Origin: Oasisia sp. SBJ-2009
Lineage: Eukaryota; Annelida; Polychaeta; Sabellida; Siboglinidae
Assembly (NCBI GenBank): GCA_964017155.1
Contig: OZ024861.1
Coordinates: 23,582,713 to 23,646,712 of the forward strand
DNA length: 64,000 nucleotides
Direction of reading: 5' to 3'
Shown here in pieces: positions 1 through 18,113 of the stretch. Position 1 is the stretch's first letter; every line of letters starts with the position of its first letter. A program made the translations under genes and the position numbers. The notes under the pieces were generated by a model, which saw only the letters and a program-made list of their open reading frames with translations, was not told the origin of the DNA and did no database searches.

Positions 1-9
1 TGTGCTGTG

Positions 10-10
<1 letters not shown>

Positions 11-96
<86 letters not shown>

Positions 97-149
97 TGTG
101 TACGTGTGTACGTGTGTACGTGTGTACGTGTATACGTGTATACGTATAT
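11..149. repeat. (TG)n microsatellite with TGTGTACG tail
   Basis: An almost pure TG dinucleotide run occupies about 11-93 and grades into TGTGTACG and TGTATACG units up to about 149. It lies downstream (minus-strand sense) of the CUB-like exon of the SUEL/CUB gene, so it is probably intronic. Valine/cysteine-rich open frames here are repeat artefacts. Confidence 0.95.
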
Positions 150-299
150 GTATTCAAACTGTTCACCATTCAAGAAAATCCACCATATGGTTTTGATGGT
201 TGCTACAAACACAACAAGTTGTTTAGCTAATCCTGTTATTACCTAGAAGTGCCTCACTGAAATGTTTGTTATCAACAATTCAAATATCTAAGTTCTCAC

Positions 300-6208
<5,909 letters not shown>

Positions 6209-6903
6209 GATGACCAAAACAATATAAAGTACAGCTTTACGAGCGACCGACGAAAAATGGCACTGACCCGTTTCAAACAGGAAGTATAACGCCTGGCGTC
6301 CTACGATCGTCGACAGCGTTGATATGAACACATGCCGTTACGCTTCGATGGATCGGGTGAAGGAACAGAATAGTTTGTTGAGGTTTTATTTGGCTGCAAT
6401 ATGGCAAACCAACACCAGTTATCACCAGACAATGATATGACGGGTCGGCACACAACATTGTCACGATGTATACTGTGATACAGTATAGAAGCGGTTCATG
6501 TTTATGCTGATTGGCATATATCTATATATATATATTGGCATACAATATATATACATATATATATATATTGGCAATAATCCTAGCCTAGGACCTAGGTTTT
6601 GTTTAATTTCTCCCGCGTACCCCGAGTCCAGTGGCAATCGCATGGGTACCTCATCGTTTTATCATTGTTATATGAAATTGCATAACTTAAACAATATATT
6701 CATCAATCAATCCGAGGAATTTGATACACAATACACACGCAATACACAACATTGCACCACGAGTACAGTAAACGTCAGAAACCTCCCCCCTGTGTGATAG
6801 GTCAGGGAGCCTTGTCAACTTGGAGCTAGGACCTTTGGACTTGTCGGTATAATCGATAGGCCCCGCTCATTTGAAGAATAAACTAACATCTCATTTTTAG
6901 TTG

Positions 6904-6904
<1 letters not shown>

Positions 6905-6987
<83 letters not shown>

Positions 6988-6988
6988 A
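6905..6988. repeat. (GT)n-(GTGC)n compound microsatellite
   Basis: A GT run is followed by GTGC units and a short GA tail. Intergenic. Confidence 0.95.
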
Positions 6989-7159
6989 TGAGAGCGAGAG
7001 AGAGAACCTCCCTCGGCCCCTAGCCTTTGACATCTTCCAACGACAATAACACAATAACTGGAGGAAGAAATGCACATCAGTAACATAACCAAAACAGAAA
7101 AACGGGACATTTGGTTTTCTTCTACTCGAATTTATTTTAGTATCTACAAAGAAAAGCTA

Positions 7160-7574
7160 TAAGACTTTCGTATTGTTGCTGCTGATATATGCTGCAACAG
7201 TTTGGGATCCATACACAGAGAACATCGACAAGTTGAAGGCCGTTCGGAGACGAGCTGCTCGGTTTGTAACCAACAAACACCATTATCAATCCAACTGCAT
7301 GATAAATATACTCGGATGGCCATCACTGGAACAACGGAGACAAAACGCACGTACGCTTGCCTTGCTGTACTGCCTGTACAATATCAAGATTGGACAAGTA
7401 GGCGCCCTAGAATGTCCCAGCCTCAAACAAATCCCTGTCTCGCCATCATCACGCATGCGTCGCGATCATGACCAACAGTTCGATGTCATTATATGTAACG
7501 TCCAATGCAGAGTTTCATCAGTCCTACACCGAACCATAACACAAATAGAATGTCTTCGTGGTCCAGTAGACTAA
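7160..7574 (+). mobile_element. LINE reverse-transcriptase C-terminal fragment
   Basis: The translated segment has the hallmark end of jockey/CR1-type LINE ORF2: TVWDPYTENIDKLKAVRRR, AARFVTN, LGWPSLEQRRQNARTLALLY. Everything upstream (polymerase core) is missing and the element is 5'-truncated, as is usual for LINEs. An AT-rich stretch to about 7860 may be its 3' untranslated tail. Confidence 0.8.
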
Positions 7575-8174
7575 CCAACTTCATCAAAGTTGGTATAGAG
7601 TTGCAATGGATGCGCACTGGAAATGTGTTGTAGGAGAGGTGAAGATAGTTTGCAGGGGAGGAATGGCTTTGCTAGGGTTGGTGATGGTGATGGTGGACAG
7701 ATGAAAGGACATGATCCGAGAAATGAAGTATGGCTCGCTAAGACTGTTGACACATTTGCGTCTGGATCCTCCCGTAATCAAGGAATCATCTAGTCATCTG
7801 CAATGATCTTATCGTACAAATATTTATTTATGTAATTATAGGTATTTATTGATTTATTGTTCACTATACTCTCTTATATCATCAGGGTTTCTTTTCAATG
7901 ATATTCATTGTTCCACTTTTCACTCTTCTTCTTTGACTGTGCAGTGCGAATCCTTCGTAAGATGCCAGAATAATCAACAAATTTATTCTGGGAATGAACG
8001 GATAGAAAAGTGTAGGAGTTAGGCCTACATTTTTATGCACACGCGCGCCACTACAGAATAGTGGCGCCACATGGCGGTAATGTTTCAACCACGCCCTTCC
8101 GGAGTTAGCGGAACTAAACCAGCAACAGCATGTGCACCATCTCATGGCATCTGAGTTCAAACGAGAAAGTAAAC

Positions 8175-11100
8175 ATGGATCGGAAAAGACAACGATCCAA
8201 CCCAAACAGGAAAAATGTTGACAAGAAAACGGTATGGAAGAAAAAGGACAGTAAAATAGAAGCCGTGGATCAGGAAATTGAGCTGCTGAAGGCAAAGTAT
8301 AACGAGGTAGGTAGGAGTGTATGATACGATCGCGGGCGATAATATGTTAATATTGTCATGGCTCATGGGTTGTTCGCAGTAGTCTCGCCTCACCGACTGT
8401 CGCTCGGCTGCGTAACTTCGCCCGGAAGACAGTCTGGTGGCTTTATTGGCGTTTGAATGTTATCAGTGTGTGGCTGAAATATGCTGCCACCCCACGGATC
8501 CTGGATAATCCTGCTGTAATTCCAATCCTGCTGTAATTCCAATTCCTTTTATGTACAGAAACCTTAAATAATGAGTAATGGCTTAAAGGATGCCCCCCCC
8601 CCCATATGTGTACTCATATTGCTATAACGGTTTGGTCCGCCCTGTGTTGGAGTACGCCTCTGTCGTGTGGGATGCCCACCAGCAACATCTGACAAACTCA
8701 ATAGAAGCAGTCCAGTGCTGTGGTGTGAGGAGAACGGGACAAAACAAAGTAACATATTCTATGAGTGAGACCCATTCATATTAAGCTAACTTTAAAAAAA
8801 AACTATAAGGTGTTGATTGTTTATTTTCAGATTGATGTTGCTTCAGTTGAGACATTTTCCTCATTTCCTTTGTCACAAAAGACACAGCAAGGTAAGTGTT
8901 TGCATTACAATTAGCAGTCAGCAATGTATGGTACAGTGGAAGCCCTCGTTTAAGACCGCCCCTCAAATCTGAGTGGGGCGGTCTTAAAAGAGGGGTGGTC
9001 TCTTGTGAGGGGTTTGCAACATTCAACACTAGGGGGCGCTTACAACGACTAACATCGACACTAGGGGGGCGCTTAAAACCGTAAATGAGGGTAGTCGTTC
9101 GTCGGGGGTTCTGTACATACTATAATTGAAATATTGCCAATCATTATTATTTTACACTGCTTCTTTTGGGTAAAACTTGTAAAGCACAGTGTATGAGTCT
9201 AGGAGTATCCTTCCATATGCATAAAACACAACTGCCAGGGCACTTGAGAACCTACAGAAGGGTGTATTCAGCTGTACTTGGAAGTTTTGAAACTGTTCCC
9301 TTGAAGTTAGAAGAAATACAAATATGTGTATCTTGATACATCATACTGCTAGTTGTGATACAGAGTTACAGACCCATCTAGACAATACATCAATAACATC
9401 ATTACAACCGTATAATTGACATACAGGTGTACATAGAAATGGATAATTATGATTTATAAATTGGTGCATGTAAATCACCATAAATAATGATAAAAGGGTG
9501 TGTGTGTAATAAGTTACTAATGATAAACTGTTATATTTTAAGTATTTACTGTTCAAAGACCTCTGTGGAAACGGGGAATAAGGTTTAGAATCAGTTCTGC
9601 AATAAAGAATACCTTTGAATTTTATGGAAGTATTAGTGAATTAGGTATGCATATTTCACCAATATATTCAGTGTGTTACACATTGAAATGAATTCACATT
9701 TTAATGGAGGTTGTGTTTGTAGGTTTGAAAGCTGCACAGTTTGAGAAACCAACAGAGATACAGCGTCAGTCTATTGGTCTCGCCCTCAGAGAACTAGATA
9801 TACTGGGAGCTGCAAAAACAGGCTCCGGCAAGACCCTAGCCTTCCTGATACCGGTACATATAAACATAAAACTCAAGCTTGTTGAGTCACTATTTTGGTA
9901 TGTTATATTTGTATCGAAAAATTGGCTATTTCAGTAAAAAAAATATTTGCAACTATTGATATTAATTGTTGAATAGACTTACCCCTGTCAGGACTTATCA
10001 TAAGAAACAAAATAAAATAAGCCACATTATACATACAGGCATGCATAACATATATCATGGTATATGCACACAAAAACAACTCTGTTTATATGCACTATAT
10101 CTCTGTGATATTTTCTTTAAAAAATTCTACATTTACTAAAAGAAACCAACAAAAATAATGTTCTATTTGGAGAATAGACACAAAAAACCTGCCTATACAA
10201 ATCTCTAAGGTCTCAGGCGTTTTCCTCCAAACAGCCCAAACTTGGGCTAACGGAGGAGTTTCTGAAAAATACCTGTTTCATTTTGCAAAATATATATTCA
10301 CTGTACACACAATTCATCAGGTCGTGTGACCATATCTGCAGTCACATGACTATGTCTGATGTGTAGATATTGGAGCGGCTCTACAATCTCAAATGGAGCC
10401 ACTTGGATGGGCTCGGTGCTCTCATCATTTCACCCACGCGAGAGTTGGCCTACCAGATCTTTGAGATGCTCAAGACAGTTGGAAAGTTCCACGACTTCTC
10501 GGCAGGACTTGTTATTGGAGGCAAGGTGGGTGGTGGTTGGTGATTGGGGGGTCTTCTTGGTTTAAAATAATGTTGTGTGTTTGGCAGTTTCTCCAAATGT
10601 CTGGTTCTACTTGGTTTAAGAGGATGTTGTGTGTTCCTCTGTCCGGAATTAGTCAACATACCAATTTGTAAGAGCAAATCTGCTGTCTGGAACATGGGAA
10701 TGTTGAACAACAAAGGGTATTGTGTTTAACTCTGCTTATTTCAGCATTACTGCCAATAAAGTTTGGTTTGAAACTTGATAATTTGGCAAACAGTATAACT
10801 TTAACATCATTATTATAGTGATAAGAATGTAATATTAAATAGCAAGTTAAAACCTACAAGTGAACATCCACCGTCAAGTTTTTATTGTAATAATTGTTGT
10901 TATAACTTTCAATGACTATGGTCTTTAATCTTCTACCTTGATATTGCTATTCTCATTGCAGTGCAATACAGTGTGTAGTGCATTATACATGAAGAGATTA
11001 GAATGTGTTGGGTCTAATATGAATACTCAAGACAAATTGTAAAATAATTGATATATTTGGCTACGTGATTATGTAGTTTACAGTTACTTCATTTTACACA

Positions 11101-14100
11101 TGCATTTTGTGTGCGTGTACTGGCACTACGGCATAGTTCACGGCATGGAGAAAGTGTCAGATCAGTCAGTGGTTTCTGTCCTGACAGCCGCTGCGTGAAG
11201 AAGCAGAAAGAATCAACCGGACGAATGTAGTGATCTGTACCCCCGGCCGCCTGCTCCAGCACATGGACGAGACGGCCTACTTCAACGCAGACAACCTCCA
11301 GGTCCTCGGTAGGACACTCACTGGCTACTTGTAACAGTTCAGGCATCGTCTCTAACATCAATGTCTGATATCAAAAATATTTGTTTTAATTTGTTCTCAA
11401 TCTCAAAACAAAAGTTTGTAAACATTGATATGATTATATCAGTATGAATGAATGAATGAAAGTTTATTCAACAACAACAACAACACAGGAATATACAACA
11501 TATTATGGGAAAATAAATATAGTAATGTTACCAGTTGATCTTTGTAAATTGTTATCTTTGAATAACACAAAGGTTACATTTATTACGACTAATTAAAACA
11601 CAGAACAAGGACACAACATTTCCATTGGCATTTTGAATGGGTATATCGCATGGTATTCTCTCTTTCCCAGATTCTGAAAGCTATCAGCTAGGTGGCATCC
11701 GTAGGAAATAATAAAAGAAGTTAAAACAATAACAAAATTGTATAATTATAAATTTTTGATATTTTTGTTCATATGATGGTTCCTAAAGCTTCACTTTTGA
11801 TGTTATATCTGTCATATATGTAGTCTCACTAAACCATCTCTGGCCAGGCTGCTTGACCTTTCAAACAATGTCACAGAGAAAGAACACGAGATAAGACATA
11901 CCATCAGATGACATTATGTAATTTCGGCGACTAATCCTGTAATTTTGTGGATACTTAAAAATAAATTTACTGCAATATTTAAATTTGTTTTTAGATACTG
12001 TGATGACATTTCTTTAATGACACCCAAAAATTAAAATGTTCCGTAAAGTTTGCTATCATGTGATAATTATGAATCAGTAGACCAGAGTAGACAGGCACTT
12101 TCTGTCAGACATTTTGTTACTGAACTTGAAGTCTCACTACAATTATGATTGTTCGAAAACAACCAGTACTGATGTATAATTACACATGTATCATTATGGT
12201 GATGGTACAGTAAGTTGTATTGCAAAAATGGTTCAAATTTAATCACTTTTAAGAGTTTTTCCCAGGTAGTCTGGTATTTACCACTATTTGAGGTTTTTTC
12301 CAGGACGGTAATTACCGGTAATTACCGCCCGGTATTTACTAAGGTGGGAAAAACGTGCCAACCCTGACCAGGGATATGAAGCCTAACATTGATTAGTAAT
12401 GGGGGATGTATGTAATAGAATTTGTCAGTTCTGTGTGATTTGTCCACCTGACCATTGTTCCTGGGGCTGACCATTGCAGTGCTGGACGAGGCTGACCGGA
12501 TACTGGACATGGGGTTTGCACAGACGATGAATGCCATTGTGGAGAATCTACCGACAGAAAGACAGACGCTGCTCTTCTCAGCCACACAGACAAAGTATAA
12601 AAATACATCTCCTCAATCCAATATTTGTGTTGGACTGTTGTCAATTTACAAACAACAAGCCTATTCATTGGGTAAAATATTTGTAACAAAGCACTGAAAG
12701 CAAAACAAACCTATACCTATAATTTTACTATATGATGTCATGCTAGTGTTTGTTGCTAGGCAACAGTGCCAGAAATACCATGCTGCATTAGTGCCCAAGA
12801 CTCCCATCCCACCTATGAATTCCCTGGTACATCTACAACATTTCAGTGCCCACACGTGTGAAGCCAACAGATATATGATCAGACACACAGAACGCTACAC
12901 ACTCTGTTTTATAATATAGTAGTTGTGTGTTTTAGAAGTCATGAGTTATCTTGTGTTCAGGTCTGTGAAGGACCTGGCGAGACTGAGTCTGAAGCGCCCT
13001 GTGTATGTCTCCGTCCACGAGAACGCCACACACAGCACCCCCACACAGTTGGAGCAGGTGGGTTCTAGTTGTTTATAAGGAGGCTATTTGTTATGAGATT
13101 TCTTTAATTAATGTTGTTAAAACTGTAATATAAATGTTGAAGTAAACGTCGGACAGTGTTCAAAGTGTCAGTGGTATGACCATGTACTGTAAACAATACA
13201 TCCAGTTCCAACTTTTTGTTGGTAATATCGCCAAAGTAGTTGATTTGACCGATATTGTGATATTTTGTCAAATGCAAGCCCGGTCTTCCCACTTTGATCA
13301 TAGCAGATTTAGTCTTACAACTTATTACATTGGTTAATTCCAGGTAGAGATCTCTAGGGAACAGTAATTATTATTTCATATTTACTATACTAATTCAGTG
13401 TTTTACTTACCTACATTAGTATTTGTTTTATTAGATTTTAATGTACCTGTTATACAGTTCAGCGTCTATGACTGCTAAACAGGTAGAGTTGTTGTTATGA
13501 CAGAGTTACATCGTGTGTGACCTGGGGGACAAGATGGACCTGCTGTGGTCCTTCATCAAGAACCACCTCAAGAAGAAGATGTTGATCTTCAGCAGTAGTT
13601 GTAAACAGGTAAAATTACATCAAAACACTGCTTTGTTATGTGCTTTCATTTCAAGTATAGGAAGCTGCAATATACAACTATCTGATGATGGCACTTAGCC
13701 GTGTTTTAAAGACGCTCTGTTAATACTTAAAATATTACTTTGATAACATAAATTTAATTTGAAAAAATTAGGAGATCAGCCATGTAGGGTGGGTGTTGTG
13801 TAGGGCACTATTGTCAGTGTGTGTAGTTTTGTGTTCAAGAAGTAGCCAGTGAGGTTTGTATATGTGTAAGCAGTGCTTGTAATGCTGAAAATGAGACGCC
13901 ATGAATACGTGAAAGGAAGGTTTCTGTATGTTGACTGAGGTTCACACAGAGCATGGAAGTCATTGAACAGGGTGGGATTTGATTATTTAAACATCTAGAC
14001 TCTAGAGACTAGAAATTTCTCCCAATTATTCAGTTCTCCAATGGTGAATCACTCATACCTAGAGGGCGCCCCTGAGACTAAGTTTAAAGGATGAAAATAC

Positions 14101-17100
14101 TGTTAACAGCTGGTGATTTATAATTACTGCTTATGGTTTGTTCAATATGCAGGGTGTGAGCTAGTGCATGCTGTGTGTAATTATTGTGTTCATGTAAGTC
14201 GGCTTTGACATGTTTTTTTAAACCGTGGAGACATTTTTTGGTGACTCAAGTAGGGTAAATGTATTGGATACTGACCAGAGAGTTAGCGTGATTCCGTACA
14301 GATTGCCAACATCAGTAGTGTTCACCAGGTGACACCACCAACATGTAAAATTATAGAAGTGAAGCTAAGCTTGACATTCACTTTTATATTTATATATATA
14401 TATTTTTTTTTTATAGATAAAGCACTGTCTTATAATTGCACATTTCCCCTATTTTTGAACCGTGGTTGAGTGAAGTGAGCACCAGTTTCTGTCCTCGCAG
14501 GTGAGGTTCTACTACGAGTGCATGCGCCAACTGCGGCCAGGCCTCACCGTGCTGGCACTACACGGCGCCATGACACAGCTGAAGCGCACCGCCTGCTACC
14601 AACAGTTCTGTCGCAAACAGAACGCCGTCCTCTTCGCCACAGACCTGGCCGCCAGGGGGCTCGGTGGGTGCTCCGATAGCCGGAAATTCTGTAGCGTATT
14701 AAAATTTGTACAGTTATAAAACTAACCAGGTTTTTTTGACATAGAGAAATGTATGTCAAGGATTTAAATGTGACTGTTCCTTGTGTGAGAATGTCTTTTT
14801 ATCAGTTGTCATTCTTTGTAATGATGTTCTTAGGAAATGTTACCATAGACGTTTACCCCCAATGATCATGTGTATACATATTGTAAATGGCAGTATCATA
14901 GACAGTAAGAATTGGACACCTGTCTATCGTAGACGTAACATTTTACCACAGTGGCCATCTGTCTACTAAAGACACCTGTCTATTACAGACATTTACCCCA
15001 CATTTAGCAACTGTCTACTACAGACATTTAACCCACAGTTGGCACCTGCCTATTGCAAACATTTACCCCACAGTGACAGCTATCATACACAAATAACCAG
15101 TTTCTTGTAGACGTTTGTTTTACCAATCAGTCCCACCAGGGTCATGATAACACGTTCTCCCAAGTCACTGTCTCCCACCACGTTCCAGACTTCCCGGCCG
15201 TGGATTGGGTGGTACAACTGGACTGTCCAGAGGATGCAAACACCTACATCCACCGCGTCGGACGCACCGCCAGGTAAACACTCACTAGAACGCATCACAT
15301 TGATCGTATAATGTACTGTCATTTGTTTCTTGATAGAACTGCTTGAAATCTGCCACAGTATTTCTTGATGGATGCTCTTGAAAACTTTTTGAAAACATTT
15401 TCTAACCATGGTTCAGTGTCTTACAATATCATCTCTCTCTAAGTCTAAGTTCAGTTGTAACAAAATGTGTATGTGTTAACTGTCAGTAGTAGAGCTATAG
15501 ATTTGCGGTCAGATAAGCAGTTATTTGTGCTATTCCGAAGCAAAATTCATAAATTGTATATCAAACTAACTGCAGATATTACTGGGACAATTCAGTCATC
15601 AGAAAACCAAACGTGAACTGGATTCTTTATGGATTAAACCAGCTTTGGAAACAGTTTTAATTGTTTGATCAAACTACAGGTGTGAGAAGAATGGAGAGGC
15701 CTTGCTGGTGCTACTGGCCTCAGAGGAAGACGCGATGGTAGGACTGTTGAAGGCAAAGAAAATACCAATAGAGAAGATCAGGTAAGGACAGCAGCCATGA
15801 GATGTTGTCTACACTCAGTCACTCATGCTACACAGTCATAGTTCACTTCTGTCGCTGTACATCTAGACTGAGTCTGGTGTTCATCCTGATCCTTCTTGTG
15901 TTCTTCGTGTTTCTTACATCCTCACAAGCCAGTGTTGTTTGCCGTGCAAACTACCCCAGGCAAATCCCCTATCAGAAGTGTTTGATTTAGTCAAGTTGAA
16001 GTACATTATTGACATTGGCAATCGTGATGCTTTACCTGCGAGAATAGTACGAATACCTATCCCAATGTGAAGACGGGTACATGATTTCTGGGAATTGCAG
16101 TATAATGACCCGTCCCATCCCCAATTATACAAACAGCTGAACAGTTTTGTGTATTTGAATATGTGTGTCTACACCCCAAACATTGCACACGAGCAGTGTG
16201 TGACTGTCACATGCTCAGAGCACAGTGGCTCAGGAATAGACCTCCGGATTCTCGACTAAGAGAACCCGGGTTCGAATCCTGTGCTGCTGTGTTAAAACCT
16301 TGGGCAAGTTTTTTCACTCTACATTGCTCCAGTTCACTCAGCTGTATAAATGAGTAACTGGCTATAGACAGTGGTGGATATGTGTATTCACAGCCTTTCG
16401 CACATTAATTGTAGCATATGGCTGGATGCTTCCCAGAGAAGTTGAGATGGTATTTGATTGAACAGGTCTGCCGGGGAAGTAATGTGTAAAAGCGCTTTGA
16501 GCAGTCCTATGGACTGGATACTGCGCTATATAAAAACTTACCTTTTACATGCTGTCACATGACAGGAGGCTGACCACACTCCTCATGTGCAATTTAATTA
16601 AAAGGGGAGTTTTTGAAGGGATGTGCCGTGTAGAGAAGAGCTGGTACTGATGTAATCAGTCACCTGTCGTGCAAGGGTGGTTCCTTTTTGTTTTTCACTG
16701 TCCTTTTGTCTTTCTGCAGATATGTGTCGGTCTCTCAAAATCTCTTCATATTCAGTCTAAGTTCCCATCTTTTTCTAAAAACTTCAAACTAAAATTTATG
16801 TTGGTAAATTTGTGCGAAAGAGTTTCTTATGAGTTAATTTGAGCATCATTTGTTACCTCGATTATCATTTATTGCATGTATTGACTACAATGACAGGAGA
16901 ATATGATTACTCCAGGAATGTAATATTACTATGATTACAGTGCGTGATGTTTGAATTGCAGAGTAAACCCAAAGAAGAAATGGAGTATTCAGCCTAAGCT
17001 ACAGTCAATGTGTGCAGCTGACGTACAGCTGAAAGAATTCGCCCAGAGGGTGTGTGTCAACATTGAATTGTGGACACTAGACATTGTCAATATTCAGTTG

Positions 17101-18065
17101 TGAAAGTTGAAGATGATAGAACATTCAATTATGATTGTTAAAATTATTATTAATATTCACACAGGGAAATGTAAAAACTTCTACAGTTAAATTTTAGATC
17201 TGTCTTGTTTCAGAATAATTTGTAATAACTAAGACGTGAACCAATTTTTTACATTTAGTATGTATGTTATATATTTTGTTCAATCACTGAACAAATTACT
17301 TTTGACTGAGCTCAGTTTTGGAAAAGTATCTAAATGTTAGCCTATTTGCATTTAAAAGGTTATCAAATTTTAAGATTAAAGCCATTTGTTTTGCCAATTT
17401 CAATAAACATACACCAAATTACTCAGACAGAGTAAATGACACAGTTGTATTATGTAATCTAAGGATGCAATGGGGAACTAAAAAGACGTCTTGTCGCTCA
17501 CTTTGTTTCAGGCAGTTGTCTCCTACGTCAAGGCTGTGTTTCTGATGAAGAACAAACAAGTGTTTGACGTCACCAAACTAGATGTGGACAAGTATGCTAA
17601 GTACGTGTCATGTGTCATTCCTTCACACAGATAGCTGTGTTGATGAAATAAAGACTATTGGGTCACAGCGACATCACACAGTTGTGATTGTATTGTATTG
17701 TATTTTATTATTGTCTTGTCATTTTGGTAGATATATCATTTATTGTAGTTCACTCAGTGGTATGTTATATTCAACTGTATCTCTCTCTCTATCTCCTCTC
17801 TTTCCTCTCTATCTCTCCCCTTCTCCCCCTCTCTCTGTTGAATATAAAATACCATCTCTCTCTCTCCCCCTTCTCTCTCTCTCTCTCTGTCTCTCTGTCT
17901 CTGACACACACATACACACACATACACACACATACACACACGTACACACACATACACACACACACGTACACACACGTACACACACGTACACACACGTACA
18001 CACACACATACACACACACATACACACACACACACGTACACACACGTACATACACACACATACAC

Positions 18066-18113
<48 letters not shown>

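Larger units (their letters stand above)
6209..8174. other. Intergenic region between two divergent genes
   Basis: It separates the SUEL/CUB start (minus) from the DDX10 start (plus). It contains TA-rich repeats near 6517-6572, a GT/GTGC microsatellite at 6905-6988 and a LINE fragment at 7160-7574. The last 150 bp before DDX10 are relatively GC-rich with GTGGCGCCACATGGCGG near 8061-8077, which could belong to a promoter, but no element can be assigned with confidence. Confidence 0.6.

Noticed and set aside
7173..7574. Independent 133-codon plus-strand gene
   Set aside because: It is the LINE ORF2 C-terminal region, 5'-truncated.
12300..12345. Palindromic GGTAATTACCGGTAATTACC as a regulatory site
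   Set aside because: A short self-complementary word in DDX10 intron 5 with no second copy and no known factor context.
16216..16290. tRNA gene
   Set aside because: B box and acceptor pairing are present but the sequence continues into a SINE body and tail with a target-site duplication, and a second truncated copy of the body exists at 52 kb.
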